From assembly GCF_900143675.1 (NCBI RefSeq), contig NZ_FRFC01000005.1, positions 62,001 to 126,000 on the forward strand: a stretch of 64,000 nucleotides of DNA, in the 5' to 3' direction. Positions 1-8,877 of the stretch are shown here, piece after piece. Origin of the DNA: Candidatus Nitrosotalea sinensis. GTDB lineage: Archaea; Thermoproteota; Nitrososphaeria; Nitrososphaerales; Nitrosopumilaceae. Both the position numbers and the translations under genes were made by a program. Position 1 is the first letter of the stretch, and the number at the start of each line of letters is the position of its first letter. Under the pieces are notes generated by a model. The model saw only the letters and a list, made by a program, of their open reading frames with translations, made no database searches and had not been told where the DNA came from.

Positions 1-93
1 GCAAAGCGATCAGCTCCAAAGAGAAGGTCTGCTCCAAAAAGAAGACCATCCGCAAGAAAAGCTAAGAGAACAGCTTCAAAAAGACGAAGATAA
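1..93 (+). CDS. C-terminal tail of a very basic Lys/Arg/Ala/Pro-rich protein (partial)
   Basis: Frame 1 is open from the window edge to a TAA at 91-93 and encodes 30 residues made almost only of Ala, Lys, Arg, Ser and Pro, with a repeated SAPKRR-type unit. Such tails bind nucleic acid, as in histone H1-like or HU-extended proteins; the family cannot be fixed because the upstream part is missing. It converges on the next gene across a strong hairpin. A chance open frame is unlikely given the periodic composition, but the identity of the protein is unknown. Confidence 0.6.
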   Translation, partial: AKRSAPKRRSAPKRRPSARKAKRTASKRRR

Positions 94-102
94 AATTTTA
101 AA

Positions 103-134
103 CAGATTATCGCTTCACGGTAAGCGATAATTTG
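103..134. terminator. Hairpin between convergent genes, possible bidirectional terminator
   Basis: Positions 103-115 and 122-134 form a 13-bp stem (one G-U pair) around a 6-nt loop. The core arms are attatcgctt and aagcgataat. It sits 9 nt after one stop codon and 7 nt before the stop codon of the convergent gene, where a shared terminator or RNA 3'-end stabiliser would be expected. There is only a weak T-rich run on either side. Confidence 0.5.
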
Positions 135-141
135 TAATATT

Positions 142-426
142 TTAGCTGAACATCTGTCCAGGAGGAGATGATGATTTTCCTTTTACAGAGTCAGGCTCTA
201 CGAAAAATTTTCTTTCATTAGGAATTATAGACAATTTTAGTGACGCATTTACTGCATAATGTGGCGTTCCATCTGGATTTTTGTAATTGGTAGCAATTCC
301 AACTCTGTCTAGATCAACTTTGACTTTCACCATAGTACCATCTTCGAGTTTGAAAATAACATGTTCTCCTCCAACACGCTGATGGTCCAACATTTTGAAT
401 TCTATTTTATTTTTAGATGCACTCAT
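142..426 (-). CDS. Conserved small hypothetical protein
   Basis: The product has 94 residues and starts at ATG 426. It is predicted to be a small beta-rich soluble protein: the middle reads like antiparallel strands (HVIFKLEDGTMVKVKVDL), followed by a TPHYAV segment and a disordered Ser/Pro-rich end. No signal peptide, membrane segment or metal motif is visible. I do not recognise a named family; it looks like a thaumarchaeal orphan. It lies just downstream of the collagen-like gene on the opposite side of that gene's 3' end, same strand, so co-transcription is possible (38-nt gap). Confidence 0.7.
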   Translation of the reverse strand: MSASKNKIEFKMLDHQRVGGEHVIFKLEDGTMVKVKVDLDRVGIATNYKNPDGTPHYAVNASLKLSIIPNERKFFVEPDSVKGKSSSPPGQMFS

Positions 427-463
427 GTTAGTGAAAAATCATAAAGCATTATTTGAATACTTT

Positions 464-2101
464 CTAGTATAGAAAGCTCATCAATTTTATTTGTTGTTCA
501 GTCGTAATGACATTTTTTGATGATAGTATCTCAAGTAGTTGCGTGATGAGAGCTCTTTCTTGTTCAGAAAATCCAGTTGGACCTTTGTCACCTGGAGGAC
601 CTGGAGGACCTCGTGGACCTTGATCACCCGGAGTACCTTGAGGACCTTGAGGGCCTTGTTGACCCTTGTCACCGGCTGGACCCTGAGGACCAGTTAATCC
701 TTTATCACCTTGCGGACCTTGTACACCTTGAGGACCTTTTTCTCCGGGAGGGCCTTGTGGGCCAAGCGGACCTACTGGACCAGGAAGCCCTTGTATTCCG
801 GGCGGACCCTTGTCACCCGGAGTACCTTGTGGACCAGTTGTACCTTTTTCTCCTTGTGGACCTTGAATTCCTTGTGGACCTGGAGGACCAACAGGACCAG
901 GAGTACCACGCGGACCTTGGTCACCACTTGGACCTGGAAGACCTCGTGGACCTTTGTCACCTTGGGGACCTGGAATTCCTGTTAGGCCTTTTTCTCCTGG
1001 AGGGCCTTGTGGGCCTTGAGGACCTTTTTCTCCAGGAGGGCCTTGCGGACCAGTTAATCCTTTATCACCTTGTGGACCTTGTGGACCAGGCAATCCTTTG
1101 TCGCCAGGAGGACCTGGCGGACCTTTAGGACCTTGATCACCCGGAGGACCAATGATGCCCTTATCACCTTGTGGACCAGGAGGACCAGTAGGACCTTTTT
1201 CTCCAATAGGCCCAACTTCCCCAGTTAATCCTTTGTCGCCTTTGTCACCTTTGTCACCTTTATCGCCACGTTCTCCTTTTTCTCCTTCATCACCACGTGG
1301 ACCTTTGTCACCTTGTGGACCTTTATCACCTGTAATTCCTTTATCTCCAATTGGTCCCTTGTCTCCCCTGTCACCTTTGTCACCTATTGTTCCATGTGGA
1401 CCTTTGTCACCTGGAGGACCTGGAGGACCTGGAGGACCTTTGTCACCTGTAATTCCTTTATCTCCAATTGGTCCCTTGTCTCCCCTGTCACCTTTGTCGC
1501 CAGGAGGACCTGGAGGACCTTTGTCACCTTTGTCGCCAGGAGGACCTGGAGGACCTTTGTCACCTTGTACACCCATCGGACCTGGAGGACCTTGTACTCC
1601 CGGTGGACCCATAGGTCCTGGTTGTCCCATAGGACCCGGTGGACCCATAGGTCCTGAAGGTCCTCTTGATCCTCTTTCACCATAATGCACCATCACAGGT
1701 TTTTGCTTTTGAATAGATTCAGAATCAGATTTAGTAAAATGAGGTACAACATCTGATTCATTTACAGTACTTGCTACATGTTCCAAATTAGTTCGTGGAA
1801 CATCAATCTGGAAACTAGTATGAATAGACGAAAACTGGTCAATCACCACAACCCAAACAGTTCCTCTCTGAAATACAGAGTCAGGCAATGGGTTTCTTGT
1901 AGATCCAAGAATTTGAGAAAATTGTTTATCTTTTACTCTCAAGTGAAAACTGTCTTTCCACAAAGAATGGAAACTTCTTCTTTTTATCTCGTCAGATGAA
2001 GGAGGAGTGTCACATAATGCAATTTGAACCTCAAACACACCAGAGGAGAGTTTGAAGGGTGATTCTCCCGTGATTTCAATAGTATTACCTTTTGACGACA
2101 T
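464..2101 (-). CDS. Collagen-like triple-helix repeat protein
   Basis: The product has 545 residues. Residues 1-140 form a non-collagenous, beta-rich N-terminal region. Residues 141-510 are about 123 uninterrupted Gly-X-Y triplets, rich in GPP, GPQ and especially GDKG. A 35-residue helical tail ending in MSFLY may serve as a trimerisation or capping segment. Uninterrupted G-X-Y is diagnostic of the collagen fold. Charged DKG/EKG triplets are the usual stabilising substitute where prolyl hydroxylation is absent, as in bacterial collagens. No signal peptide or membrane segment is visible, so the location is uncertain: cytosolic, or exported by an unknown route. The start ATG at 2101 lies about 20 nt after the start site expected from a TATA box at 2140-2149. 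Open frames on the opposite strand here are mirror images of the repeat. Confidence 0.9.
   Translation of the reverse strand: MSSKGNTIEITGESPFKLSSGVFEVQIALCDTPPSSDEIKRRSFHSLWKDSFHLRVKDKQFSQILGSTRNPLPDSVFQRGTVWVVVIDQFSSIHTSFQIDVPRTNLEHVASTVNESDVVPHFTKSDSESIQKQKPVMVHYGERGSRGPSGPMGPPGPMGQPGPMGPPGVQGPPGPMGVQGDKGPPGPPGDKGDKGPPGPPGDKGDRGDKGPIGDKGITGDKGPPGPPGPPGDKGPHGTIGDKGDRGDKGPIGDKGITGDKGPQGDKGPRGDEGEKGERGDKGDKGDKGDKGLTGEVGPIGEKGPTGPPGPQGDKGIIGPPGDQGPKGPPGPPGDKGLPGPQGPQGDKGLTGPQGPPGEKGPQGPQGPPGEKGLTGIPGPQGDKGPRGLPGPSGDQGPRGTPGPVGPPGPQGIQGPQGEKGTTGPQGTPGDKGPPGIQGLPGPVGPLGPQGPPGEKGPQGVQGPQGDKGLTGPQGPAGDKGQQGPQGPQGTPGDQGPRGPPGPPGDKGPTGFSEQERALITQLLEILSSKNVITTEQQIKLMSFLY
1326..1498. repeat. Exact internal duplication in the collagen region (two 56-bp copies)
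   Basis: Positions 1326-1381 and 1443-1498 are identical over 56 nt and lie 117 nt apart (13 Gly-X-Y triplets). They encode the same series of DKG, GPI and GIT triplets. Nucleotide-level identity in a region where synonymous sites elsewhere vary suggests a recent in-frame duplication, by slippage or unequal crossing over, so the length may differ between strains. Confidence 0.85.
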
Positions 2102-2139
2102 ATGCTACGTGTAATTCCTAAGTATTTTTGTATTTTCAA

Positions 2140-2149
2140 TACGATATAA
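2140..2149 (-). promoter_or_regulatory. TATA-like promoter of the collagen-like gene
   Basis: The minus strand reads CTTTATATCG, an archaeal TATA-like box. Transcription about 25 nt downstream would begin near 2119, giving a short leader of roughly 18 nt before ATG 2101. No Shine-Dalgarno sequence is obvious. Confidence 0.4.
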
Positions 2150-2250
2150 AGCCCATTTGTGAATTTTTAGATACTTGGGAATTGGTTTTCTGCCTATAGC
2201 CTGCCTAATTTTCAAACTAATGTATTTATCTACGGCAAAACCATATTTTG

Positions 2251-3402
2251 ATGACCGTGAAGAAATTATTTGGAGATAAAAAGGAAGAAGAACCCAAGAT
2301 AAGCAAGAAGACAGACATCAAGATTCCAGAAGAATCTACAAACACTAAACTAACAGATCCAAATTACAACAGAACCAAGCATTACAAGAAAGGAGTGTCT
2401 TTAATGGCAGATGAAAGAATGGAAGATGCCGCGCGCGCCTTTGAAGATGCACTACGTATAGATCCAGGACATGTAGATTCTCTACTCAAGTTAGGATACA
2501 CACGTTTTCACATGAATGATCTAGCAGGAGCATTAGAGCAATATAACAAAGTACATGAAATTGATGTCACAAATGCAGAAGCTTGGAATTTAAAAGGTTT
2601 GATTTACTACAGGCAAAAAAATTATGACAAAGCATTAGATTGCGTAGAAAAAGCAATAGATTCAAACCCAACAGATGGAATGTCTTGGTACAACAAGGCA
2701 TGTTATCATTCTTTGTTAAATCACATTCCAGAATCAATAGAAGCACTAAAGCGTTCAATTGAAATTGATGTGAAGAATGCAAAGAAAGCAGTAAAGGACA
2801 AAGATTTCGATAACATCAAGACAGATGAAGGATATAGAAGAATTGTAGAAGTAGTAGTTTTAGAATCAGTCAGGCAAGGCTATCACAAAGTAGGACAGAT
2901 AGTATGGACTACGATGATAGGTAAGCTTGAGGTTGAAGATGCTGCAAGAAAATTAGTAGAGAAAGGATTACTTATCAAGGCAGAGAAAAACTTAGGCCTA
3001 CAAAAAGTAGAAGAGTATGAAATAGTTCCAGAGCTTGCAGAAAAGATAGGTGTTGAGAAAAAGGGCTTTTTTGGAACAGCAAAAAAATCACAGCCAATTG
3101 TAATACAGAACCTCAAGGAGATAAACGAAGCAGTTCACGCAGTCAAGATAGCAATAGAAAATGGAGATACCAAAGAAATCATTTCAAAATTAGATGTTTT
3201 CATTGAACCGTCAAAAAAAGGCGGGCAGATGATAGAGTATTTTTTTGAAGAACACCGAGATATACGACTCTTCAAAGTGAGGCTTACAGACAAAGGATCA
3301 GAGTATCTTCAGACAAACAAACAGAAAATGATGGATCTTTTCAACAATATTGAAATGATGATCACAAAGAAGCTTAGAAACGAAGCGGCCCAGAATTCAT
3401 AA
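2251..3402 (+). CDS. TPR-repeat protein with winged-helix-like C-terminal half
   Basis: ATG 2251 is preferred over the TTG immediately before it; this gives 383 residues. A charged, disordered N-terminus (about 1-40) is followed by three to four tetratricopeptide repeats (about 45-180, with GLIYYRQKNYDKALDCVEKA a typical unit). The C-terminal half (about 190-380) contains segments resembling winged helices, including a run VEDAARKLVEKGLLIKAEK. TPR arrays bind partner proteins; the C-terminal half may bind nucleic acid or further protein. No catalytic motif is seen. The function is unknown. It is convergent with the rhodanese gene (2-nt gap). Confidence 0.8.
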   Translation: MTVKKLFGDKKEEEPKISKKTDIKIPEESTNTKLTDPNYNRTKHYKKGVSLMADERMEDAARAFEDALRIDPGHVDSLLKLGYTRFHMNDLAGALEQYNKVHEIDVTNAEAWNLKGLIYYRQKNYDKALDCVEKAIDSNPTDGMSWYNKACYHSLLNHIPESIEALKRSIEIDVKNAKKAVKDKDFDNIKTDEGYRRIVEVVVLESVRQGYHKVGQIVWTTMIGKLEVEDAARKLVEKGLLIKAEKNLGLQKVEEYEIVPELAEKIGVEKKGFFGTAKKSQPIVIQNLKEINEAVHAVKIAIENGDTKEIISKLDVFIEPSKKGGQMIEYFFEEHRDIRLFKVRLTDKGSEYLQTNKQKMMDLFNNIEMMITKKLRNEAAQNS

Positions 3403-3404
3403 AG

Positions 3405-4214
3405 TTATTCGGCAGACAGGTCCCAATAGTTAGCATCTTTTTGTTTCTCAATTGGCTTGTCAAGAGATTTCCACTCTTTAAACGAGCGTACGTACAATTT
3501 TACATTATTCATGCCAAGTGACTTTAGTGCGTAATAGCCTAGGCCAGAAAGAGTTCCCACACTTCCACAGTATGTGATTATTTCAGAGTCGTGTCTGATA
3601 TTCCTGTTTTCAAATAATCTCTTCAGATCATCTTTCGGTCTTAATACATTTTGTCCAGATGCAAGCATTCTGTAAGGAATGTTGATTGCTCCCGGTATAT
3701 GTTGTTCAAGGAAATTGAGTCTTTCCCTATTATCTATCAATATAGCGCCCTTTTCTTTGGCCGGTACTAGATAGTCAGAAGTAGCAAGAATTTGAGGTTG
3801 TAGTTTCAAAGAATGATCACTTTTGTTAAATGATGGAATATCAGAATTTGTTTCCAAACCAAGTTTCTTCCAGGTACTGTATGTAATATCAAGAAGTGAC
3901 ACATTCTCATGTCCTATATACTCTAGAGTCCAAGCAACACGAGAAGCAAGAGCTCCAAAAGTATCATCATACACTACAACAGGTGTTTCATCACCAATTC
4001 CAAAAGATTTGGCATATTGTAGAACCTTTTCAGGACTGTCATCTGCAAGTAGACTTGCAAGGGGCAAATTTATTGCACCTGGAATATGTCCCTGTTTGTA
4101 ATCATCTTCTTTTCTAATATCTAAGACTTTGACACTTTTGTCTCGTATTTCAGAACGCAATCTGTCAGAATCAATTGTCACTGACACAGATTTTTCACGA
4201 CTCAAGCTGCACAT
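3405..4214 (-). CDS. Thiosulfate/3-mercaptopyruvate-type sulfurtransferase (tandem rhodanese)
   Basis: The product has 269 residues with two rhodanese domains. The N-terminal one (about 15-125) lacks the catalytic Cys and has VYDDTFG in that loop. The C-terminal one (about 145-255) carries the active Cys216 in YCGSVGTL. This inactive-active arrangement is typical of the family, which passes sulfane sulfur through a Cys persulfide. The CGS loop resembles mercaptopyruvate sulfurtransferases more than CRKGVT thiosulfate enzymes, so the donor is uncertain. The ATG at 4214 overlaps the end of the siroheme reductase gene by 13 nt, indicating co-translation. The pair probably handles reduced sulfur made by the upstream enzyme. 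Confidence 0.9.
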   Translation of the reverse strand: MCSLSREKSVSVTIDSDRLRSEIRDKSVKVLDIRKEDDYKQGHIPGAINLPLASLLADDSPEKVLQYAKSFGIGDETPVVVYDDTFGALASRVAWTLEYIGHENVSLLDITYSTWKKLGLETNSDIPSFNKSDHSLKLQPQILATSDYLVPAKEKGAILIDNRERLNFLEQHIPGAINIPYRMLASGQNVLRPKDDLKRLFENRNIRHDSEIITYCGSVGTLSGLGYYALKSLGMNNVKLYVRSFKEWKSLDKPIEKQKDANYWDLSAE

Positions 4215-6004
4215 TCGCCTCTTCCTGTTTTTGTGTGATAGCTCCCATCACTTCCATAGTCTGCGTAAAAGTCTTCATCGGTATCCTTTGTAGGAACCAT
4301 CACAACAGGTTTGAGCAATTCTTTTACATCGTCAAGAGACTTTACATTTTTACCTCCGTCTCCTTCGATAATTCTTTTTATCCAAATGTCCAATGTTTCT
4401 CCTGATCTTTTTTCAGATTTGAATATCTCTATTATTTTTAATATTGTTGGAATTACACGTTTTGCTGGAACCTTTGTACATGTATGACCAAGAGTAGTAT
4501 CTTCATCAGATCTTCCTCCAAGGGACATTGTGTATAATGGATACATGTCTTTACCAAGTCTTCCTCCACCACCGTAAAATCCTATGGTTGCAATCTCATG
4601 TTGGCCACAAGAGTTAGGACATCCACTTATCTTTATGGTAGAATTTCTAAGGTCGTCATCTTCATCAATCTTTAATTCAAGGAATTTTCGCTGCACTTCT
4701 TTTGCAAGCCTGTGAGAATTTGTCAAAGCCAAGTTACACGAAGTAGTTCCAGAACAACCAACAACAGATGCCATTGTGAGAGCACCGGGATTTGCCAAAC
4801 CTACTTCTAATAGCTTGGAATACAATCTAGGAAGATCCTCATCTCTAACCCATCGGAATACAATATCTTGTGTAAAACCATTTCGTATTTGACCATCGGC
4901 TGCAAATTCTCTTGCAATGTCTGCAATCACTCTAAGTTGGTTTGATGTGATGTCTCCTGACTCTAGTGTTAGAAATACCGCATTGAATCCAGATTGTTTT
5001 TGTTTCATAGTATTAGATTTTACCCATCTTGAATAACCTTGTGGGACAGAAGGCATTTCAGAACTAATTGATATTTTTCTCAACATGTCAGGAGTCTTGT
5101 CAACATCTAATTTTACCACTACCGATAGAAGCATCTTCACCATTGCTCTTTCTTTGAGTACAAGATTCTGGAATTTTTCCCAACCCATGTCATTTACAAG
5201 ATAACGCATTCTTGCTCTTGCCATGTTTTCCCTATTTCCTAATCTGTCAAATATTCTGATTACAGATACAATAGTGTACAATAATTCTTCTTCAGGAGTA
5301 AATAGTTCAAGTTGGTGTCCTGCAAAAGATTGTGCTCCCAGTCCACCTCCGAGGAATATCTTAAATCCCCTTTGCGGTACTCCGTTTTCTTCTACTTGCT
5401 GCGGAATTAGGCCAATGTCAACCATTCTTGCCATGCCGTGCTTTTCACAACAAGTAAAGTTAATCTTGAATTTTCTTGGAAGTGCTTGAGATAATGGATT
5501 TCTTAAGAGAAACTTGGTAGCAGCTCGGGCATAAGGAGTAGGATCGAATACCTCGTCAGGACATACACCTGCAAGAGGACTACACATTATACTTCTTACT
5601 GAATTTCCACATGCTTCTCTGGTTGTCATTCCAGATTCTGCTAGACCTCTTAATACTTCTGATACATCTTCTAGAGCAACCCAATGAAGTTGAAAGTTTT
5701 GTCGTGTAGAAACGTGTGCACTGCCTATTGAGAATTGTTCACTCAGATCTGCAATTTTTTCAAGTTGTTCAGGATAGACTTCACCTGCGGGAAGTTTTAG
5801 TCTAATCATGCTGTAGTCATCAGTCATTCTACTACCGTATGCACCATGTTGTAACCTAAATCGTCTAAAATCGTCACGGTTGATTTTTCCTTGCCTATAC
5901 AGTTTTACCATATCAGCAAATCGTTCTGCTTCTTCTAATCTTCCCCAATTGATTTTGTGTTTTGGAGCATCTGATTTTGATTGGCTTATGCTAGCATTAC
6001 TCAA
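4202..6004 (-). CDS. Siroheme-[4Fe-4S] ferredoxin-dependent nitrite/sulfite reductase
   Basis: The product has 600 residues with the duplicated NIR/SIR fold. Cys417 and Cys423 (CSGTTSC) and Cys462 and Cys466 (GCPNSCGQ) form the C-X5-C and C-X3-C ligand set for the cluster and siroheme. The enzyme carries out a six-electron reduction of nitrite to ammonia or of sulfite to sulfide. GCPNSCGQ is typical of nitrite reductases, but the operon partner is a sulfurtransferase and cysteine-synthesis genes lie nearby, so sulfite is at least as likely; sequence alone does not settle it. The C-terminus has an extra segment of about 60 residues. The gene is divergent from the inositol-phosphate synthase across 168 bp. 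Confidence 0.92.
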   Translation of the reverse strand: MSNASISQSKSDAPKHKINWGRLEEAERFADMVKLYRQGKINRDDFRRFRLQHGAYGSRMTDDYSMIRLKLPAGEVYPEQLEKIADLSEQFSIGSAHVSTRQNFQLHWVALEDVSEVLRGLAESGMTTREACGNSVRSIMCSPLAGVCPDEVFDPTPYARAATKFLLRNPLSQALPRKFKINFTCCEKHGMARMVDIGLIPQQVEENGVPQRGFKIFLGGGLGAQSFAGHQLELFTPEEELLYTIVSVIRIFDRLGNRENMARARMRYLVNDMGWEKFQNLVLKERAMVKMLLSVVVKLDVDKTPDMLRKISISSEMPSVPQGYSRWVKSNTMKQKQSGFNAVFLTLESGDITSNQLRVIADIAREFAADGQIRNGFTQDIVFRWVRDEDLPRLYSKLLEVGLANPGALTMASVVGCSGTTSCNLALTNSHRLAKEVQRKFLELKIDEDDDLRNSTIKISGCPNSCGQHEIATIGFYGGGGRLGKDMYPLYTMSLGGRSDEDTTLGHTCTKVPAKRVIPTILKIIEIFKSEKRSGETLDIWIKRIIEGDGGKNVKSLDDVKELLKPVVMVPTKDTDEDFYADYGSDGSYHTKTGRGECAA

Positions 6005-6172
6005 TTATTGATAGCTACCCTTCAGAACGCATATAAATTTTGTATTATGGGAATTTTAGCTAAATCTATCACATTCATGGCAAAAGTTGCATATTTTACA
6101 TCAATACATGAAAGACATAACAAGTAAAGAACCAGAAAAGAGTTAAATGATGACTGACAAGAAAAAACAAAC

Positions 6173-7192
6173 GTGTCGGATAAAATTAGCCTTGCCATAG
6201 TAGGTATGGGCAATGTTTCAACTACACTTGTGAAAGGTTTCGAATTCTACAAAAATTCAATTCAAGGACTATGGCATCCCAAGATAGGAGGCCTCACATT
6301 AAATGATTTTACAATATCTGCAATATATGACGTTGATGCATCAAAGGTAGGCAAAAACATAAGCAATCTTGTAAAAGAATCCAAATCAGAATATGGCAAT
6401 CTGGTGATTCAACCAGGAATATTAGAAGATGCTATCCCACCTCACATATCTCAGAAAGGGCAAGCAAGATCATCAAGTTATGACGAGTTTGTAAATTCAT
6501 TGAAAAAAATAAAACCAGATTTTCTTGTTAATTTGATTTCATCAGGAATGGAGAAAAGTAGTGAGAAATATGCAAAAGCGGCACTAGATGCAGGTTGTTC
6601 TTTTTTCAACGCAACTGCAGCAAAGACGGCCACAGATCAAACAAGAAAGGCATTCGAGTCAAAAGGAATCATGATACTGGGTGATGATCTTATGAGCCAA
6701 TTTGGAGGAACTGCATTTCACAGAGGAATGATAGACTTCATGGCAAGCAGAGGTATTTTGCTACACAAAGCATATCAATTGGATGTAGGGGGAAATCAAG
6801 ATACACAAAATACAATGGCAGAAGAGATCAGAGAGAGGAAAAGACAGATAAAAACAGAATCAATTGCGATAGAATCTCCCGTTCCATTCATGTCAACAGC
6901 AGGTACAACAGAATATGCAGAACAATTAGGAGATTCCAGAGTTAGTTACTATTGGATGGAAGCTAGAGGTTTTCTTGGCTCACCCGTAGAATTAGATCTT
7001 TCCCTTAGAACAAACGACAGCACTAATGGATGCAATGTAATAGTTGACGCAATTCGGGCTGCTAAAAAAGCAATATCCAACAAAGACTTTACAAAATCTG
7101 AAATAATCTCAGCATACGCGTTCAAAAACCCTCCAAAGAAGATGCACATAAGAGAATGTATCAAAGCATTTGAAGACACCTTTGCAAACTGA
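6173..7192 (+). CDS. ino1: myo-Inositol-1-phosphate synthase
   Basis: The product has 339 residues with a GTG start at 6173; nearby upstream ATGs are out of frame. The N-terminus has the Rossmann motif AIVGMGNVSTTLVKGFEFY, and the body contains the NAD-dependent isomerase signatures, including an LGDDLMSQFGGTAFHRG-type catalytic region and a QLDVGGNQDTQN segment. It converts glucose-6-phosphate to inositol-1-phosphate for archaeal inositol phospholipids, and in some archaea for the solute di-inositol phosphate. It precedes thi4 by 37 nt on the same strand, so the two may share a transcript. Confidence 0.92.
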   Translation: MSDKISLAIVGMGNVSTTLVKGFEFYKNSIQGLWHPKIGGLTLNDFTISAIYDVDASKVGKNISNLVKESKSEYGNLVIQPGILEDAIPPHISQKGQARSSSYDEFVNSLKKIKPDFLVNLISSGMEKSSEKYAKAALDAGCSFFNATAAKTATDQTRKAFESKGIMILGDDLMSQFGGTAFHRGMIDFMASRGILLHKAYQLDVGGNQDTQNTMAEEIRERKRQIKTESIAIESPVPFMSTAGTTEYAEQLGDSRVSYYWMEARGFLGSPVELDLSLRTNDSTNGCNVIVDAIRAAKKAISNKDFTKSEIISAYAFKNPPKKMHIRECIKAFEDTFAN

Positions 7193-7229
7193 GCAAACTA
7201 TTAATGTACTAGACAAAGAATGATTTTCC

Positions 7230-8051
7230 ATGCAAAAAGCAACTCTGAGAGAGGACGAAGCACCAAAGATTTTTGCAGATTCAAGAGAAGTTGATATTAC
7301 AAGAGCTATTGCCAATGAATTTCATTCAGTATTAATAGACAGATCAGATTGTGATGTCATAGTAATAGGAGCAGGTCCTGCAGGTCTTACTGCCAGCAGA
7401 GAGCTTTCACTAATGGGATTCAAGGTACTTGTGATAGAACAGAACAACTACCTTGGAGGAGGATATTGGTTAGGGGGATACATGATGAATCCAGTGACAG
7501 TAAGAGCACCGGCCCAAAAAGTTTGGGATGAACTAGGAATTCCATATAAACAAATTTCAGAAGGCCTATTTTTGACACCTGGTCCACATGCAGTATCAAA
7601 ACTGATAGCAGCGGCATGTGATGCAGGAGTCAAGTTTCTGCAGTTGACTAAATTTGATGATCTAGTTTTGAAAAACGGTCGTGTTTCTGGCATCGTTGTG
7701 AACTGGATGCCAGTATCAGCACTTCCAAGAAATATCACATGTGTAGATCCAGTAGCGTTAGAATCCAAGATGGTCATTGATGCATCAGGTCATGATTCTG
7801 TTGCAGTAAAGAGACTCGTTGATAGAAAACTTGTAGAATGGAAAGGCATGGATCCTATGTGGGTAGATGATGGCGAAAACAGAGTAGTATACAAGACAGG
7901 TGAGGTATATCCAGGATTAGTCATTTCAGGAATGTCTGTCACTGAAACATATGGGCTTGCAAGAATGGGTCCAACATATGGTTCCATGTTATTGTCAGGT
8001 AAAAAAGCAGCAGAAGTAACAGCCGCAAAATTAAAAGAATTAAGAAGATAA
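7230..8051 (+). CDS. thi4: Thiamine thiazole synthase (Thi4 family)
   Basis: The product has 273 residues. The dinucleotide-binding motif VIVIGAGPAGLTASREL lies at 43-59, followed by the NAD/glycine-binding GGGYWLGGYMMNP and a C-terminal GPTYGSMLLSGKKAAE. The family builds ADP-thiazole from NAD, glycine and sulfur for thiamine. Cys171 in ITCVDP aligns with the sulfur-donating Cys of the yeast single-turnover enzyme, whereas methanogen Thi4 has His there and uses free sulfide. This enzyme is therefore probably a suicide enzyme. It lies between inositol-phosphate synthase and an orphan gene, all on the same strand with short gaps. Confidence 0.92.
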   Translation: MQKATLREDEAPKIFADSREVDITRAIANEFHSVLIDRSDCDVIVIGAGPAGLTASRELSLMGFKVLVIEQNNYLGGGYWLGGYMMNPVTVRAPAQKVWDELGIPYKQISEGLFLTPGPHAVSKLIAAACDAGVKFLQLTKFDDLVLKNGRVSGIVVNWMPVSALPRNITCVDPVALESKMVIDASGHDSVAVKRLVDRKLVEWKGMDPMWVDDGENRVVYKTGEVYPGLVISGMSVTETYGLARMGPTYGSMLLSGKKAAEVTAAKLKELRR

Positions 8052-8061
8052 AACATACCAT

Positions 8062-8847
8062 TTGCAGAAAATATCAAAAATTTTTCTCTATGATGAACCA
8101 TCAGTTCCAGAGATAGAAATAGAACAGCTTGCTATTTTTCTTAGAGATATTCTACATATAGAAATAGAGATCCGTAAAAATTTCTTTAAACATTTCATAC
8201 AGGACAAAACAGTTTCGTACAAATTAGCAGCATCGAGAATTTATAACATACATACACCATTTGAAAAACATAAACCAACAGAAGAAGAGATTCAGATTGA
8301 AGAATTTAACATAGAGAACAAACCTTCAGACAACATAATTCTTTACGATGGTTTTGAAATTCAGAATGTTCTGTTAGACTGTATTCCAGATGAGGAGTTA
8401 AGAAGTGACATATTTCATTTAATTATCACTACTAAACTTGGATGTACTTACGATTATGATGATTATAGATATCATGGAAGAGCAGTAATTTGCTCAAACC
8501 CAGCAATCATATCAACTACAGGAATCATTGAAGCGCCAGCAAAACCTCGCGAGTATTATTTGTACATGCAACAAAAATTTGCATTAGGTTTGAACTTGGA
8601 TGCTTTAAAGGAACAATTCAGGGGCAGGTTTCTTGAGTACCATGACAAAAGACTAGGCATAATCATCAGAGGATATGCGTTACAAGCCATTTTTTATTAT
8701 ATCACGCTTGATCCATTTTGTCATTCCAAAGAATGCATTTTACATAATGCCCATTGGCAAGAAGATCTAATATACACACAGACAAAATCAGGTAAGCTTT
8801 GTGACCAACACAAAAAAATTCTAGAATTAATCAAAAATCATGAATAA
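8062..8847 (+). CDS. Archaeal orphan with C-terminal Cys/His zinc-site-like module (possible DUF6775)
   Basis: The product has 261 residues and starts at a TTG 10 nt after thi4. The C-terminus holds CHSKECILHN and then CDQHK about 20 residues later, a Cys/His arrangement recalling the structural zinc site of archaemetzincin-like peptidases. No HEXXH catalytic motif is visible, so peptidase activity is not supported. I believe it belongs to the archaeal DUF6775 putative metallopeptidase group, but this is from memory and only moderately sure. It is probably co-transcribed with thi4. Confidence 0.7.
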   Translation: MQKISKIFLYDEPSVPEIEIEQLAIFLRDILHIEIEIRKNFFKHFIQDKTVSYKLAASRIYNIHTPFEKHKPTEEEIQIEEFNIENKPSDNIILYDGFEIQNVLLDCIPDEELRSDIFHLIITTKLGCTYDYDDYRYHGRAVICSNPAIISTTGIIEAPAKPREYYLYMQQKFALGLNLDALKEQFRGRFLEYHDKRLGIIIRGYALQAIFYYITLDPFCHSKECILHNAHWQEDLIYTQTKSGKLCDQHKKILELIKNHE

Positions 8848-8855
8848 TTTAAATA
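8848..8855 (+). promoter_or_regulatory. TATA box of thioredoxin reductase gene
   Basis: The sequence tttaaata is centred about 26 nt upstream of the GTG start at 8878, the spacing expected for a leaderless archaeal transcript. It overlaps the stop region of the preceding gene, so trxB has its own promoter despite the 30-nt gap. Confidence 0.5.
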
Positions 8856-8877
8856 TGAATTTGAATGAGTTTGAACT

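Noticed and set aside
577-1685. Long plus-strand open frames opposite the collagen-like gene
   Set aside because: They are mirror images of the Gly-X-Y repeat. Their Leu/Asp or Pro/Ser periodicity follows from the codon pattern of the minus-strand gene.
6022-6213. Minus-strand frame of 63 codons between the siroheme reductase and inositol-phosphate synthase genes
   Set aside because: It overlaps the inositol-phosphate synthase start and has no recognisable composition; the region is better read as a divergent promoter.
7193-7229. Possible TPP riboswitch before thi4
   Set aside because: The gap is only 37 nt and lacks the CUGAGA-type conserved core.
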